DNA of 64,000 bases, taken from assembly GCA_020633205.1 (NCBI GenBank), contig JACKEB010000012.1, forward strand, positions 930,001 through 994,000, read 5' to 3'. The position numbers and the translations under genes were made by a program. Below the pieces are notes generated by a model that did no database searches, was not told the origin of the DNA, and saw only the letters and a list, made by a program, of their open reading frames with translations. Shown one piece after another: positions 42,067 to 50,297 of the stretch (its first letter is position 1; each line of letters opens with the position of its first letter). Origin of the DNA: Polyangiaceae bacterium. GTDB lineage: Bacteria > Myxococcota_A > Polyangia > Polyangiales > Polyangiaceae.

Positions 42067-43593
42067 ATGACCGCCTCGACCAACGCGCCTCTGGCCCATA
42101 GCAAGGGACGTCGAGTCGTCTTCGTGCTGGCCGGTCTCTTGTCGAGCGCGGCGTTCATGTTGCTCGCCGTGAGGCGCCTGGCGTTCGATGACGTCACGCG
42201 GGCGCTCACTCACGCGGAGCTGTGGCCTTGGCTCCCCCTGGGCGTGCTGAGCTACCTCGCGGGCCATGCAGTGCGGGGGATCCGTTGCCGCCGCCTCGCG
42301 AGCGGAGAGGCACGCCTCACCCGCACGACCGCGACGAATGTGGTGGTGCTTGGGTATGCGGTGAACAACATCCTCCCTGCGCGCCTCGGTGAGTTCGCCC
42401 GCGCAGCCATGCTCGCAGAGCGCAGCGGGCTTCCGTTTGCTCAGGGCCTAAGCATCACCTTCCTCGAACGCATCCTGGATGGGCTGATCATGCTGGGGCT
42501 GCTGGCCGTCGCGTTCTTCAGCCTGCCTCAGTCGACCCACCAGGGCTGGCTCGGCGCCACCCTGCAGATCGCCGCGCTGGTGTTCTCCGTAGCGCTGGTT
42601 GGGGTGCTCGCCGCGGTGCTGGCGCCGAGCTTGATCTTGCGCTGGACCAGCCGGGTCGCCCATCGCGTTGCCCCGCGGATGCATGATCGGTTCGTGCGCG
42701 TGATCGACCAAGCGGTGCGCGGAGTGGCTTACCTGCGGGAGCCGCGGGCCGCGTTGGGGATCGCCGCGTTGAGCTTGCTGGTGTGGCTGTGTGAGGCGGG
42801 GCTCTTCCTGTGTCTGCTGCCTGCCTTTGGCCTGGCCTTCGACCCACGCTTGGCGCTGCTCGCGATGACCGTGACCAACTTGGGGATCTTGGTCCCGTCG
42901 AGCCCCGGGTTCATCGGCCCGTTTCACTTCTTCTGCATGCGCGCGCTGACCGCCGTCGGGATCGCCGAAGCCACAGGTTTCGGCTACGCAGCGCTGGTCC
43001 ACTTGGCCTTCTACGTCCCGATCACGCTTTGGGGTGTTGGCATCATCGTCGCCTACGGCTTCCGCCTCGGGGCGAATCTGGACGCACAAAAGAGCGCGTC
43101 TCCTCTCGGCTTGCTCGACCCCGGGCAACGTTTCCTAACACCTGGGGAGCGCTCGGATCCGGCTCCGTCCGCGATCACCATCGCGCTGTGTGAAGCGTTG
43201 ATCCCGGAGGAATCAGCGGATGTCCCTGCTCACGCTGAAGTGGTGAAGAGCTGCGCGAGCTTCACCGCCGGTCAGCTCGCGGCGCTGCCGTTTCGCCTGC
43301 GCGTGTACTACGGGGTTGGGATGCTGGCGCTACGTACGGCCACGTTGCTGCGGTTCGCGCGGCCGTTCTGCAAGCTCGACCAGCGCCGCCGCCGGCGCTG
43401 GGTGGAAGCCTGGGCCTATGGAAGACTCAGCCTCGGCCGGGCGCTGCTCAGGGCGCCGCGGAGCACGACGCTCCTCGCCTACTACGAGCACCCTGCGGTT
43501 CAAGGAGCGCTCGGGGTCGAACCCTCCTCGAGAAGTGCGGCAAGCGACGCAGTGATCTTGCAACTCAAACCGGGGCGGCGCGCGAATGGCTGA
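42067..43593 (+). CDS. LPG-synthase-TM/flippase-like (UPF0104) protein with extra C-terminal domain
   Basis: Residues 1-330 form the multi-helix UPF0104/lysylphosphatidylglycerol synthase transmembrane domain (AVNNILPARLGEFARAAML, FLERILDGLIMLGLLAV, NLGILVPSSPGFIGPFHFF). Such domains act in flippase or lipid-transfer steps. A further 150-residue soluble domain (LPFRLRVYYGVGMLALRT, RRRRWVEAWAYGRLSLGRAL) looks like a small helical subunit of dehydrogenases. It adjoins the GMC oxidoreductase gene, which overlaps by 8 bases. The ATG at 42067 is chosen; the longer open frame overlaps the SDR gene. The fusion suggests that lipid handling and oxidation are coupled at the membrane. Confidence 0.8.
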   Translation: MTASTNAPLAHSKGRRVVFVLAGLLSSAAFMLLAVRRLAFDDVTRALTHAELWPWLPLGVLSYLAGHAVRGIRCRRLASGEARLTRTTATNVVVLGYAVNNILPARLGEFARAAMLAERSGLPFAQGLSITFLERILDGLIMLGLLAVAFFSLPQSTHQGWLGATLQIAALVFSVALVGVLAAVLAPSLILRWTSRVAHRVAPRMHDRFVRVIDQAVRGVAYLREPRAALGIAALSLLVWLCEAGLFLCLLPAFGLAFDPRLALLAMTVTNLGILVPSSPGFIGPFHFFCMRALTAVGIAEATGFGYAALVHLAFYVPITLWGVGIIVAYGFRLGANLDAQKSASPLGLLDPGQRFLTPGERSDPAPSAITIALCEALIPEESADVPAHAEVVKSCASFTAGQLAALPFRLRVYYGVGMLALRTATLLRFARPFCKLDQRRRRRWVEAWAYGRLSLGRALLRAPRSTTLLAYYEHPAVQGALGVEPSSRSAASDAVILQLKPGRRANG

Positions 43594-45052
43594 AGCGCCT
43601 CAAGACGAAGCCCAGGTCCTGGTGATCGGCTCCGGCGCCGGTGGTTCCACCGTGGCCTACGAGTTGGCCCGTCGCGGCTTCGACGTGGTGGTGCTGGAGG
43701 AGGGTGGCCACTTCGAACTGGCCGACTATGGTCAACCAGCACCTGTTGCCATGCGGCAAATGTATCGCAAGCGTGGCATGACGCCGATCCTGGGAGGCGT
43801 CCCCATTGGATACGTCGAGGGCTGTTGCGTTGGTGGCAGTACGGAGATCAACAGCGGGTTCTGGCACCGAACTCCACCGGAAGTGCTGCTGCGCTGGCAA
43901 ACTCAGCTGGGGCTCGACATCGCCAGTAGCGAGCTGGACGAGCACTTCGAATGGGCCGAGCGCGAGCTACGGGTCGGCGTCAGCGAGCAGGCGTGGCCGC
44001 CCAGCACCGCCGCGTTTGCACGGGGCGCAGAGGCCATGGGCTGGAGCGCCTGGGAAGTGCCGCGCGCAGCGCCAGGCTGCAAACACACCAACGCGTGCGC
44101 CGCTGGCTGCCCAACGGGCGCCAAGCAGGGCATGAGCCGCTCGCTGCTACCCAAGGCGAAGGCCCTCGGGGCGCGAGTGATCGGCGGCGCACGGGTGGTG
44201 CGCTTGCTGTTGCGCAAGGATCGCGTAGACGGCGCGCTCGTGCGCGTGCAGACCGCGGACGGCGTAGAGCGGCTACTGCGCATTCAGGCGGAGCAAGTGT
44301 TCGTGTGCTGCGGCCCTACCGAGACGCCTTCCCTGTTGCTCCGCAGCGGGATCCGCTACCACGTCGGGAACAGCTTGCGCGTGCACCCTTACCTGAAGGT
44401 CGCCGCTCGTTTCCCGGAGGCAATGCATTCAGCAAGCAGTGTGCTCCCATTGCTCCAGGTCAAGGAGTTCTGGCCAGATCTGTCCTTTGGTGGTGCTTTC
44501 TTCGGCAGTGGACAGCTAGCGATGACCCTCAGCGACAACTGGCCACAGAACCGAAGCCAGATGAGCAACCTGAGCCACCTCGCGCAGTACTATGTAGGCG
44601 TCCGAGGCACCGGAAAGGGCTGGGTGCGCCCCACGGCGCTCGGCGAAGATGCGACCCTCGTGCGCTACGACTTGTCGAAGGACGATCTGCGACACCTCAG
44701 CGTTGGGCTGGCGCGGCTCTCGGAGTTGCTGCTCCGTGCGGGAGCTAGCGAGCTGTTCCCTAGCGTCTGGGGCGTGGGACCGTTCAAGCGCCCGGGAGAC
44801 GCTGCGCGCTGGCTCGAGGAGCAGCTGCCGAAGCGAGCGCTCAGCTTGGTCACGGTGCACGCCTTCTCGTCGTGCCCCATGGGGGAGCGTCACGATCTGA
44901 GCGCCGCGGACTCCCAAGGCCGCGTGTGGGGGCTCCAGAACCTTTGCTTGGCAGATGCCAGCGTGCTGCCGGACTCCCCGGGCGTGAATCCTCAAGGCAC
45001 GGTCATGGCCCTCGCCCGGCGCAACGCCGTGGCGTTCGCAGACGCGCAGTGA
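43586..45052 (+). CDS. GMC-family oxidoreductase
   Basis: FAD-binding motif VLVIGSGAGGSTVAYELARR is near the start. A Cys motif CKHTNACAAGCPTGAKQ lies at about 165, as in membrane-associated alcohol and sterol dehydrogenases of the GMC type. The C-terminus has the catalytic His in TVHAFSSCPMG and the PDSPGVNPQGTVMALARRNA block. No signal peptide is visible. The substrate is a hydroxyl-bearing molecule, perhaps a sterol, hopanoid or fatty alcohol. The start overlaps the preceding gene by 8 bases, and the preceding protein carries a possible partner subunit as its C-terminal domain. Confidence 0.87.
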   Translation: MAEAPQDEAQVLVIGSGAGGSTVAYELARRGFDVVVLEEGGHFELADYGQPAPVAMRQMYRKRGMTPILGGVPIGYVEGCCVGGSTEINSGFWHRTPPEVLLRWQTQLGLDIASSELDEHFEWAERELRVGVSEQAWPPSTAAFARGAEAMGWSAWEVPRAAPGCKHTNACAAGCPTGAKQGMSRSLLPKAKALGARVIGGARVVRLLLRKDRVDGALVRVQTADGVERLLRIQAEQVFVCCGPTETPSLLLRSGIRYHVGNSLRVHPYLKVAARFPEAMHSASSVLPLLQVKEFWPDLSFGGAFFGSGQLAMTLSDNWPQNRSQMSNLSHLAQYYVGVRGTGKGWVRPTALGEDATLVRYDLSKDDLRHLSVGLARLSELLLRAGASELFPSVWGVGPFKRPGDAARWLEEQLPKRALSLVTVHAFSSCPMGERHDLSAADSQGRVWGLQNLCLADASVLPDSPGVNPQGTVMALARRNAVAFADAQ

Positions 45053-45061
45053 AGCCTGGCA

Positions 45062-46144
45062 GTGAACCGCAGTGAGCCTGCAACGCTCGGCGGATCGATG
45101 CTAAGGGCGGTGGACGTGACGACCCTAGTAACCGGCGGTTCGGGCTATTTCGGCGAAATCCTGGTGCAGCACTTCAGCGCCGAGGGGCGACGGGTCCGCG
45201 TATTCGACAAGGTGGATAACGCCGATCGCTCCGCCGACGTGGAGCTCGTGCAGGGCGACGTCTGCGACTACTCAAGCGTGACCCGGGCCATGCGCGGCGT
45301 CGAAGAGGTGCACCACAACGTAGCGCAGGTCCCGCTCGCGAAAGACCGGGAGCTGTTCTGGGCGGTGAACGTCGAGGGCACACGCAACGTGCTCGAAGCG
45401 GCGCTCAGGAGCGGCGTGCGCAAGGTCGTGCTGACGTCGAGCAGCGCCGTACACGGGATCCCTCCGCAGAACCCGGTGACCGAAGCGACCCTGCCCGCGC
45501 CTCGGGAGGCGTACGGCCGCGCGAAGCTCGAGGCGGAGCGGGTCGCTCAGCAGTATGTGGAACGCGGCCTGGACGTGAGCATCGTACGGCCGCGCACCGT
45601 GCTCGGTCACGGGCGCCTCGGGATCTTCAGCATCCTCTTCGACTGGGTGCGCCGAGGGAAGCCGCTGTACCTGTTGGGCTCCGGCAACAACCGCTACCAG
45701 TTCGTGCATGCTGACGATCTGGCCGCTGTGTGTGTCGCAGCCGGCAAACGAGCCGGCGCCAGTATTTTCCTCGCGGGAACAGACCGCTTCGGCACCATGC
45801 GGGAGCTGCTGGGGGGCCTGGTCCGGCACGCAGGGAGCCGTAGCAGCATTCGCAGCTTGCCCTTCACGGCAGCCACGGTGGGCATGCGCGTGACGAGCAA
45901 GCTCGGGTTGTCGCCGCTCGGCGACTACCACTCCTTGATGTATGGCCGGGAAATGTGGTTCGACATCACCCAGACTCGCCAGAAGCTCGATTGGCAGCCA
46001 CGCTACTCGAACCACGAGATGATCACCGACTCCTACGACTGGTACGTCGCCCACCGCGAAGAAATCCAGGCTCGCCAAGGTGCCTCCCACCATCGCTCGC
46101 CGGTACGCCTTGGGGTGCTGGCGCTCCTGGAGCGGCTGCCGTGA
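45062..46144 (+). CDS. Second extended SDR (NAD-dependent epimerase/dehydratase)
   Basis: The Rossmann motif TTLVTGGSGYFGEILVQHF, acidic residue after strand 2 (VRVFDKVD), LVQGDVCDYSSV, LTSSSAVHG and catalytic YGRAK are present, followed by RPRTVLGHGRLG and a FVHADDLA block. It is close to the 3-beta-hydroxysteroid dehydrogenase-like epimerases. The GTG at 45062 gives a 12-residue leader; the ATG at 45098 is an alternative start. It is part of the chain with the GMC and flippase-like genes and overlaps the next lipoprotein start (GTGA). Confidence 0.83.
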   Translation: MNRSEPATLGGSMLRAVDVTTLVTGGSGYFGEILVQHFSAEGRRVRVFDKVDNADRSADVELVQGDVCDYSSVTRAMRGVEEVHHNVAQVPLAKDRELFWAVNVEGTRNVLEAALRSGVRKVVLTSSSAVHGIPPQNPVTEATLPAPREAYGRAKLEAERVAQQYVERGLDVSIVRPRTVLGHGRLGIFSILFDWVRRGKPLYLLGSGNNRYQFVHADDLAAVCVAAGKRAGASIFLAGTDRFGTMRELLGGLVRHAGSRSSIRSLPFTAATVGMRVTSKLGLSPLGDYHSLMYGREMWFDITQTRQKLDWQPRYSNHEMITDSYDWYVAHREEIQARQGASHHRSPVRLGVLALLERLP

Positions 46145-46566
46145 GCGGCCTGCGGTGGGTTTTGCTCAGCGTCGCTCCTTGGCTGCTGGTTGGCTGTCCG
46201 AGCGCGACCTGTGACAGTCCTACACCTTGCCAGGACGCGTTGATCCTGGGGCTCCCAGGAGCCGGCGCAGGCGACTACACGCTGTCCATGGAGCTCGACG
46301 GCCAGCCGGAGAGCTGTGACATCACGCTGGACGGCGCCGGGAGCGGCAGCAAGACCTGCAGCTCGGAGGCCCTCGACGTCGGTACGCTCGATGGGGCGAT
46401 TTGGGCCTATGTTTACGGCACCCCGAGCCAGGTAGATATCCACCTGGAATTTGGCGGTCAGACCCTATTCGAGCGCAGTGTCTCTCCTGAGTATCAAGAT
46501 CTCAGCAAAGACAGCCAGAACTGTGTCAGCTGTCGCCAGGCAGAGCTCGACTACACCGCGGAGTAG
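46141..46566 (+). CDS. Small lipoprotein ending the SDR/GMC operon
   Basis: The 141-residue protein has a signal sequence with lipobox LLVGC and then a beta-rich domain containing Cys residues (ATCDSPTPC, ESCDITL, KTCSSEAL, QNCVSCRQ). The GTG overlaps the SDR stop. The end overlaps the lspA 3' end by 16 bases. It is the only exported protein of the operon; its function is unknown. Confidence 0.7.
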   Translation: MSGLRWVLLSVAPWLLVGCPSATCDSPTPCQDALILGLPGAGAGDYTLSMELDGQPESCDITLDGAGSGSKTCSSEALDVGTLDGAIWAYVYGTPSQVDIHLEFGGQTLFERSVSPEYQDLSKDSQNCVSCRQAELDYTAE

Positions 46567-47036
46567 CGGGCGCGACGCCGAGCTGCGAAAGCAAACAACA
46601 GCGCGCCGGCCACGACGGCGATATCAGCCACGTTGAACACCGGCCAGTGGCGAACGTGGAGGAAGTCCACCACATGACCTCGAACCATCCGCTCCCCGAG
46701 GTTGCCCACAGCCCCAGCCAGCAGAAGTCCCATGGCGACTCGCTCCCCCAGGTTGAAGGCCCGCCAGCGCAGCGCCGCGTACCCGAGCAGGCCCAGGGTC
46801 ACCAAGGCGCCGAGGAGCGAGAGCATTAGCACTCGTGGCTCGGTCCCGATGTGGTTCCCCAGCAGGCTGAACGCAGTGTCGGTGTTCTCTGCGTAGCGCA
46901 AGTCGAGCACTCCGGGCACCACCGGCACAGGGCCCTGGCCGCTCAAGTGGGTTACAGCCAGTTGCTTGGTCGTGTGGTCACAACCCACGACCCCTAGGCA
47001 CAGCAGCACCGCAGCCAACGTCGACCAGTGTCTCAC
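46551..47036 (-). CDS. lspA: Signal peptidase II (prolipoprotein), atypical motifs
   Basis: Four membrane helices and the five LspA blocks are present: VGCDHTTKQLA, YAENTDTAFSLL, VGNLGERMVRG, VVDFLHV, and VFNVADIAVVAG. The catalytic dyad, known as Asp124/Asp143 in Pseudomonas, corresponds to VVDF and FNVAD and is intact. Two near-invariant positions differ: GNxxDR is GNLGER, and NTGAAFS is NTDTAFS. The protein cleaves signal peptides of the many lipoproteins in this genome. It is convergent with the SDR-operon lipoprotein. Confidence 0.88.
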   Translation of the reverse strand: MRHWSTLAAVLLCLGVVGCDHTTKQLAVTHLSGQGPVPVVPGVLDLRYAENTDTAFSLLGNHIGTEPRVLMLSLLGALVTLGLLGYAALRWRAFNLGERVAMGLLLAGAVGNLGERMVRGHVVDFLHVRHWPVFNVADIAVVAGALLFAFAARRRARYSAV

Positions 47037-47112
47037 CCCGCGGTCAACCGACGAGCCCCGGGTTCATTCCACGAGGGTCGACGAGCAGCGCTCAGGTTAG
47101 TCGAGGCCGCCC

Positions 47113-47919
47113 TTAACGCGCTGGAGGCTTGAGCTCCGTGCGTCCGTCCAGGACCACCACGTAAGTCTTGTCTGGCACGACTCGGCTCGGCCCCTGAGGC
47201 GTGTGCACCAAGATCCCCGTGGCAATGCAGAAGTCCGCCGGACGCTGGCGCACGCAGCGCTCCACCAGGTACTCGAGCTCTTCAGTGATCGCGCGGGCTG
47301 CCGCCTGGGTCAGCTCAGCCAGCGTCGGGACGTGCTCGCGGTCGCCGAGGTGCCCGAACCGGCGCCTCAACAAGCTCATCTCGACGTCGTGGGGATCGAT
47401 CTCGTCGAACTCCGGGTTGCTCTCGGCGCCTGCCACGAGCTCGCTGCGAAGCTTCGCGAGCGCGCCGCAGGCCGGAGTCGCCTTGGGCTGCCCAGGGCGC
47501 GTCACCATGCCGAGATCGCCGCCGTCCGTGCCGACATGGGTCATGCCCATGAGCAGGAAGCGCTCACGACCACCAAAGCGTGGGGCGTGAGACAACGCGG
47601 CTTCGAACCCCGTCACCCCGAGCAGCGGTACTCCGGCAAGGCTAGATAGATTGAAAGCCTCTCCCCATGCGTCAGCAACCGCGTCGATGAAAGGACTGCA
47701 GAGCTCGTCGCGACAGGCGGCGACGCAGGCGATGGTGTTCTCTGCGTTGAAACCGTGAGGCGCCAACGCGCGGGTCAACCAGTCCACGTAGTCCGTCTTC
47801 AGCAAGCAAGGACCGAGGGACGTGCGCACGCTCTGTTCGATGGCTTCGTCGAGCATGGCGGCGGAGAGAGCATTGGGGGAAACCACGAGTCGGTCATGAG
47901 ACAGCCGCGCGGCGGACAC
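47113..47919 (-). CDS. LCIB/C-type (theta-class) carbonic anhydrase-like protein
   Basis: Residues 69-72 form CRDE, the zinc and catalytic-dyad motif of the LCIB/C family; His128 lies in MTHVGTDGGDLG and Cys151 in ATPACGALAKLR, matching the other zinc ligands. Supporting blocks are NLSSLAGVPLLGVTGFEAAL and GRERFLLMG. These proteins, first known from algal CO2 concentration, are structurally beta-carbonic-anhydrase-like. The start is GTG at 47917-47919; the N-terminus is uncertain. The gene lies 34 bases after the methyltransferase stop, in the same direction. The pairing does not suggest a common pathway. Confidence 0.78.
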   Translation of the reverse strand: MSAARLSHDRLVVSPNALSAAMLDEAIEQSVRTSLGPCLLKTDYVDWLTRALAPHGFNAENTIACVAACRDELCSPFIDAVADAWGEAFNLSSLAGVPLLGVTGFEAALSHAPRFGGRERFLLMGMTHVGTDGGDLGMVTRPGQPKATPACGALAKLRSELVAGAESNPEFDEIDPHDVEMSLLRRRFGHLGDREHVPTLAELTQAAARAITEELEYLVERCVRQRPADFCIATGILVHTPQGPSRVVPDKTYVVVLDGRTELKPPAR

Positions 47920-47953
47920 AAGGGACGATTCGCCCTAGCGCGGCAGAAACGAG

Positions 47954-49231
47954 TCAGAAACGGCCGCTGACGCGGTACTCGTACAGTTCCTTCTTCGAGT
48001 TGCGCTTCCGCAGCATCTCCACGCGCACGTCGACTGCGCGCAGCTCCCTCAGCATCTCTGCGTAGATCCGCTCCGTAGGCACAATCACGCCGTAGAACGT
48101 CGAGTTGCCCACGATGTAGTCGACGCTACCCGGCTTGTGGATCAGCTCCGCACAGCGCACGAGGTGCGCCCAAGCGTCTTCGAAGTAGCGCTCCACATAG
48201 CGCGCCAATAGCTCCGCGTTCTTCGCTTCGCACTTGCGGATGTCGCGCAGCGCACGTTGCAGGCTTCGAGGCCGAAACGCGTCTCCCGCTTGCCAATGGG
48301 CGAGTCGACTCGTTGCAACCCCCCACGTCCCGCCAATCGCTTGCCAGTCGAGTTCCCCCGCCTGCCGCGCGTGACTCAGGTGCCCAAGCCAGTACATGTA
48401 TGGGCGGAGCTCGCGCACGTAGCTCATACGGTTGGCGTACGGCGGAGATGTTACGACACGGTCGAAGCTGCCAGTTTCGAGGCCGCGGAGGCTCCTTGCG
48501 TCCGACTGAAGAATGCTCGCGCTGACGCAGGGCGAGTCTCCAAGCGCCAGCAACACCGAGGTGAGCTCCGACTCGAACAGCTCGAACACGGCGAGCCGGT
48601 TGCCTTGGCTATTATTTGCCGCACGGAATGACATTGACGGGTGGTTGAAGGCGGCGTTGGAGACGCGAATCAAGGTGCGACACAGCGCCAACTCCAGCGC
48701 GTCTCTCAGCCAACCGCGACGTTTCGCTCGTGCGTCGATCTCCCCGCGGATGCGTCGCAAGGCGATCAACGCCTCGGGCGACCACCAGCGCTCGATCTGG
48801 TGCAGCGAAGGCACCTCCGCCAAGGGCCCTTCGTCAGCCAACGCCCGGAGCAATGCCTCACACGGGGCCTCGAGCCGGGAGAGCTGCATAGCAGAGCAGG
48901 TGCGTGTCTTGACTCCGGCGAACCACACCAAGAAGGGGTTCACGTCGGTGGCGAAGCTCTTCACACCCCGAGAGGCTCCGACCAATGGCGTGGTCCCGGT
49001 TCCGCAGAACGGGTCCAAGAGACCAACACGAGGGGGTTCGTGGGTGAGGAGCTCCTCCACTAGTCGCAGCGAGTAGGCGGGCGTCAAGCGCAACAAGCCG
49101 TGCCGGCCGAGGCCCTGGTTGTGCTTGAAGGTCAGCTCGACGCGCTGAGGTACGTCTGCACGCGCCACGCGATCCGCGGGCTGCAATCCTCGAATCCGTT
49201 TCCGCGGGGGATCTGCACTGGCACTTCTCAC
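47954..49231 (-). CDS. DNA methyltransferase (N4/N6 amino type)
   Basis: The AdoMet motif LLDPFCGTGTTPLVGA lies near residue 80 and is followed by FATDVNPF. The catalytic SPPY motif (VVTSPPYANRMSYVRE) is near residue 270; SPPY favours N4-cytosine methylation but does not prove it. The region between is helical. The C-terminal VDYIVGNSTFYGVIVPTER is a typical late motif. No restriction endonuclease is adjacent, so it is an orphan methylase or has a partner elsewhere. GTG start at 49229-49231 overlaps the carboxypeptidase stop by 4 bases. Confidence 0.8.
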   Translation of the reverse strand: MRSASADPPRKRIRGLQPADRVARADVPQRVELTFKHNQGLGRHGLLRLTPAYSLRLVEELLTHEPPRVGLLDPFCGTGTTPLVGASRGVKSFATDVNPFLVWFAGVKTRTCSAMQLSRLEAPCEALLRALADEGPLAEVPSLHQIERWWSPEALIALRRIRGEIDARAKRRGWLRDALELALCRTLIRVSNAAFNHPSMSFRAANNSQGNRLAVFELFESELTSVLLALGDSPCVSASILQSDARSLRGLETGSFDRVVTSPPYANRMSYVRELRPYMYWLGHLSHARQAGELDWQAIGGTWGVATSRLAHWQAGDAFRPRSLQRALRDIRKCEAKNAELLARYVERYFEDAWAHLVRCAELIHKPGSVDYIVGNSTFYGVIVPTERIYAEMLRELRAVDVRVEMLRKRNSKKELYEYRVSGRF

Positions 49232-50205
49232 GCTTCACCCCGTACGAATGGCTCCAGCGCCCGGCTGAGTGACTCCGCCAAGCCTCGAGGATCAGCCGGG
49301 TTGAACCAGCGAAAGGGCTCGAGCCAATGCGCTGGTGCCCGGAGCCGTTGGTTTCTCCGGCTGCACTCAACCAGCAAGCTGAGCGCCGAATGCTCCGCGT
49401 AGAACCAATCGAGTTCCATCCCCGGCGCTGTGAACCCGGGCACCCAGCGCGCGGACTGCAAGACCCGATAGGCGCCCTGCCCCGTCTCTCGCCCGATGCG
49501 CTCGGCCACACTCGACGCTGCGCGGGCCTGCGCCGAGTGGTGACTCGTGCGGCGCCAGAACGCGCCGTATGGGTGCAAGACGACACCTCCAAAGCTGTGC
49601 AGAGAGAGCCCACGGTCGAGCCGCCGCCCGCGCGCGAGCAACGCCGCTTGGCTGAATCGCTCAGCCAGCATGCGCACCTCGGGCTCGCTGGCTGGCGCGC
49701 TGCCCCGGGCGAACAGTGGTCCAAGCACCCAGCGGGCGAGACTGAAGCGGCCCCAGTAGCGTGGGAAGTTTCGGTTCAGGTCCACCCCACGAGCGTTGTG
49801 CCGAACCATGCGGCGACGTCCACGTCGCAGGTTCACTTCCACGCGACGAACCCCATCTGGATTCGCCAAAGGCACGAACCACAACTCGCGATCTTCGGGC
49901 GGCCCGCCGCTCAAGCGCTCCATCAACGCGAAGCACGTCTCCACGCCGATCCACTCCATGGGGTGCAAACCGCTGATCACCAGGCTCTCGCGAGGCGCGT
50001 TTGAGTTGCCCAACGCAACACCGAACAGAGGCTCTCCCCGAACGCTCTCGCCGAGTACCTCCAATCGGGCACCAGCCGCCTCCAGACGCTCCAGACGCTC
50101 GAGCCATCCCCGATAGCCCGTGTAGCCCTCAGCCGCCGCACTCACCGCGTGGACCGGCTCCACCGCCGGATTGGCCGCCAAGGCCGCTGACAGCGCCGCG
50201 TGCAT
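49228..50205 (-). CDS. M14-family zinc carboxypeptidase
   Basis: Zinc ligands are His81 and Glu84 in SGLHPMEWIGVE and a downstream His in GLSLHSFGG. Substrate-binding and catalytic blocks are PLANPDGVRR, NARGVDLNRNFPRYW and LLVECSRRNQ (catalytic Glu). No signal peptide is seen, so it may cleave cytoplasmic peptides such as cell-wall fragments. It precedes the methyltransferase with a GTGA overlap, an odd pairing. Confidence 0.85.
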   Translation of the reverse strand: MHAALSAALAANPAVEPVHAVSAAAEGYTGYRGWLERLERLEAAGARLEVLGESVRGEPLFGVALGNSNAPRESLVISGLHPMEWIGVETCFALMERLSGGPPEDRELWFVPLANPDGVRRVEVNLRRGRRRMVRHNARGVDLNRNFPRYWGRFSLARWVLGPLFARGSAPASEPEVRMLAERFSQAALLARGRRLDRGLSLHSFGGVVLHPYGAFWRRTSHHSAQARAASSVAERIGRETGQGAYRVLQSARWVPGFTAPGMELDWFYAEHSALSLLVECSRRNQRLRAPAHWLEPFRWFNPADPRGLAESLSRALEPFVRGEA

Positions 50206-50297
50206 CAGCGGCTGCTACCACACCAGGCTGAGGAGCTGTAGCGCCACGATCCGGTGCCTTTGCTCGCGGGTCCGCTTGTGTCTATGGTCCCGCCGCT

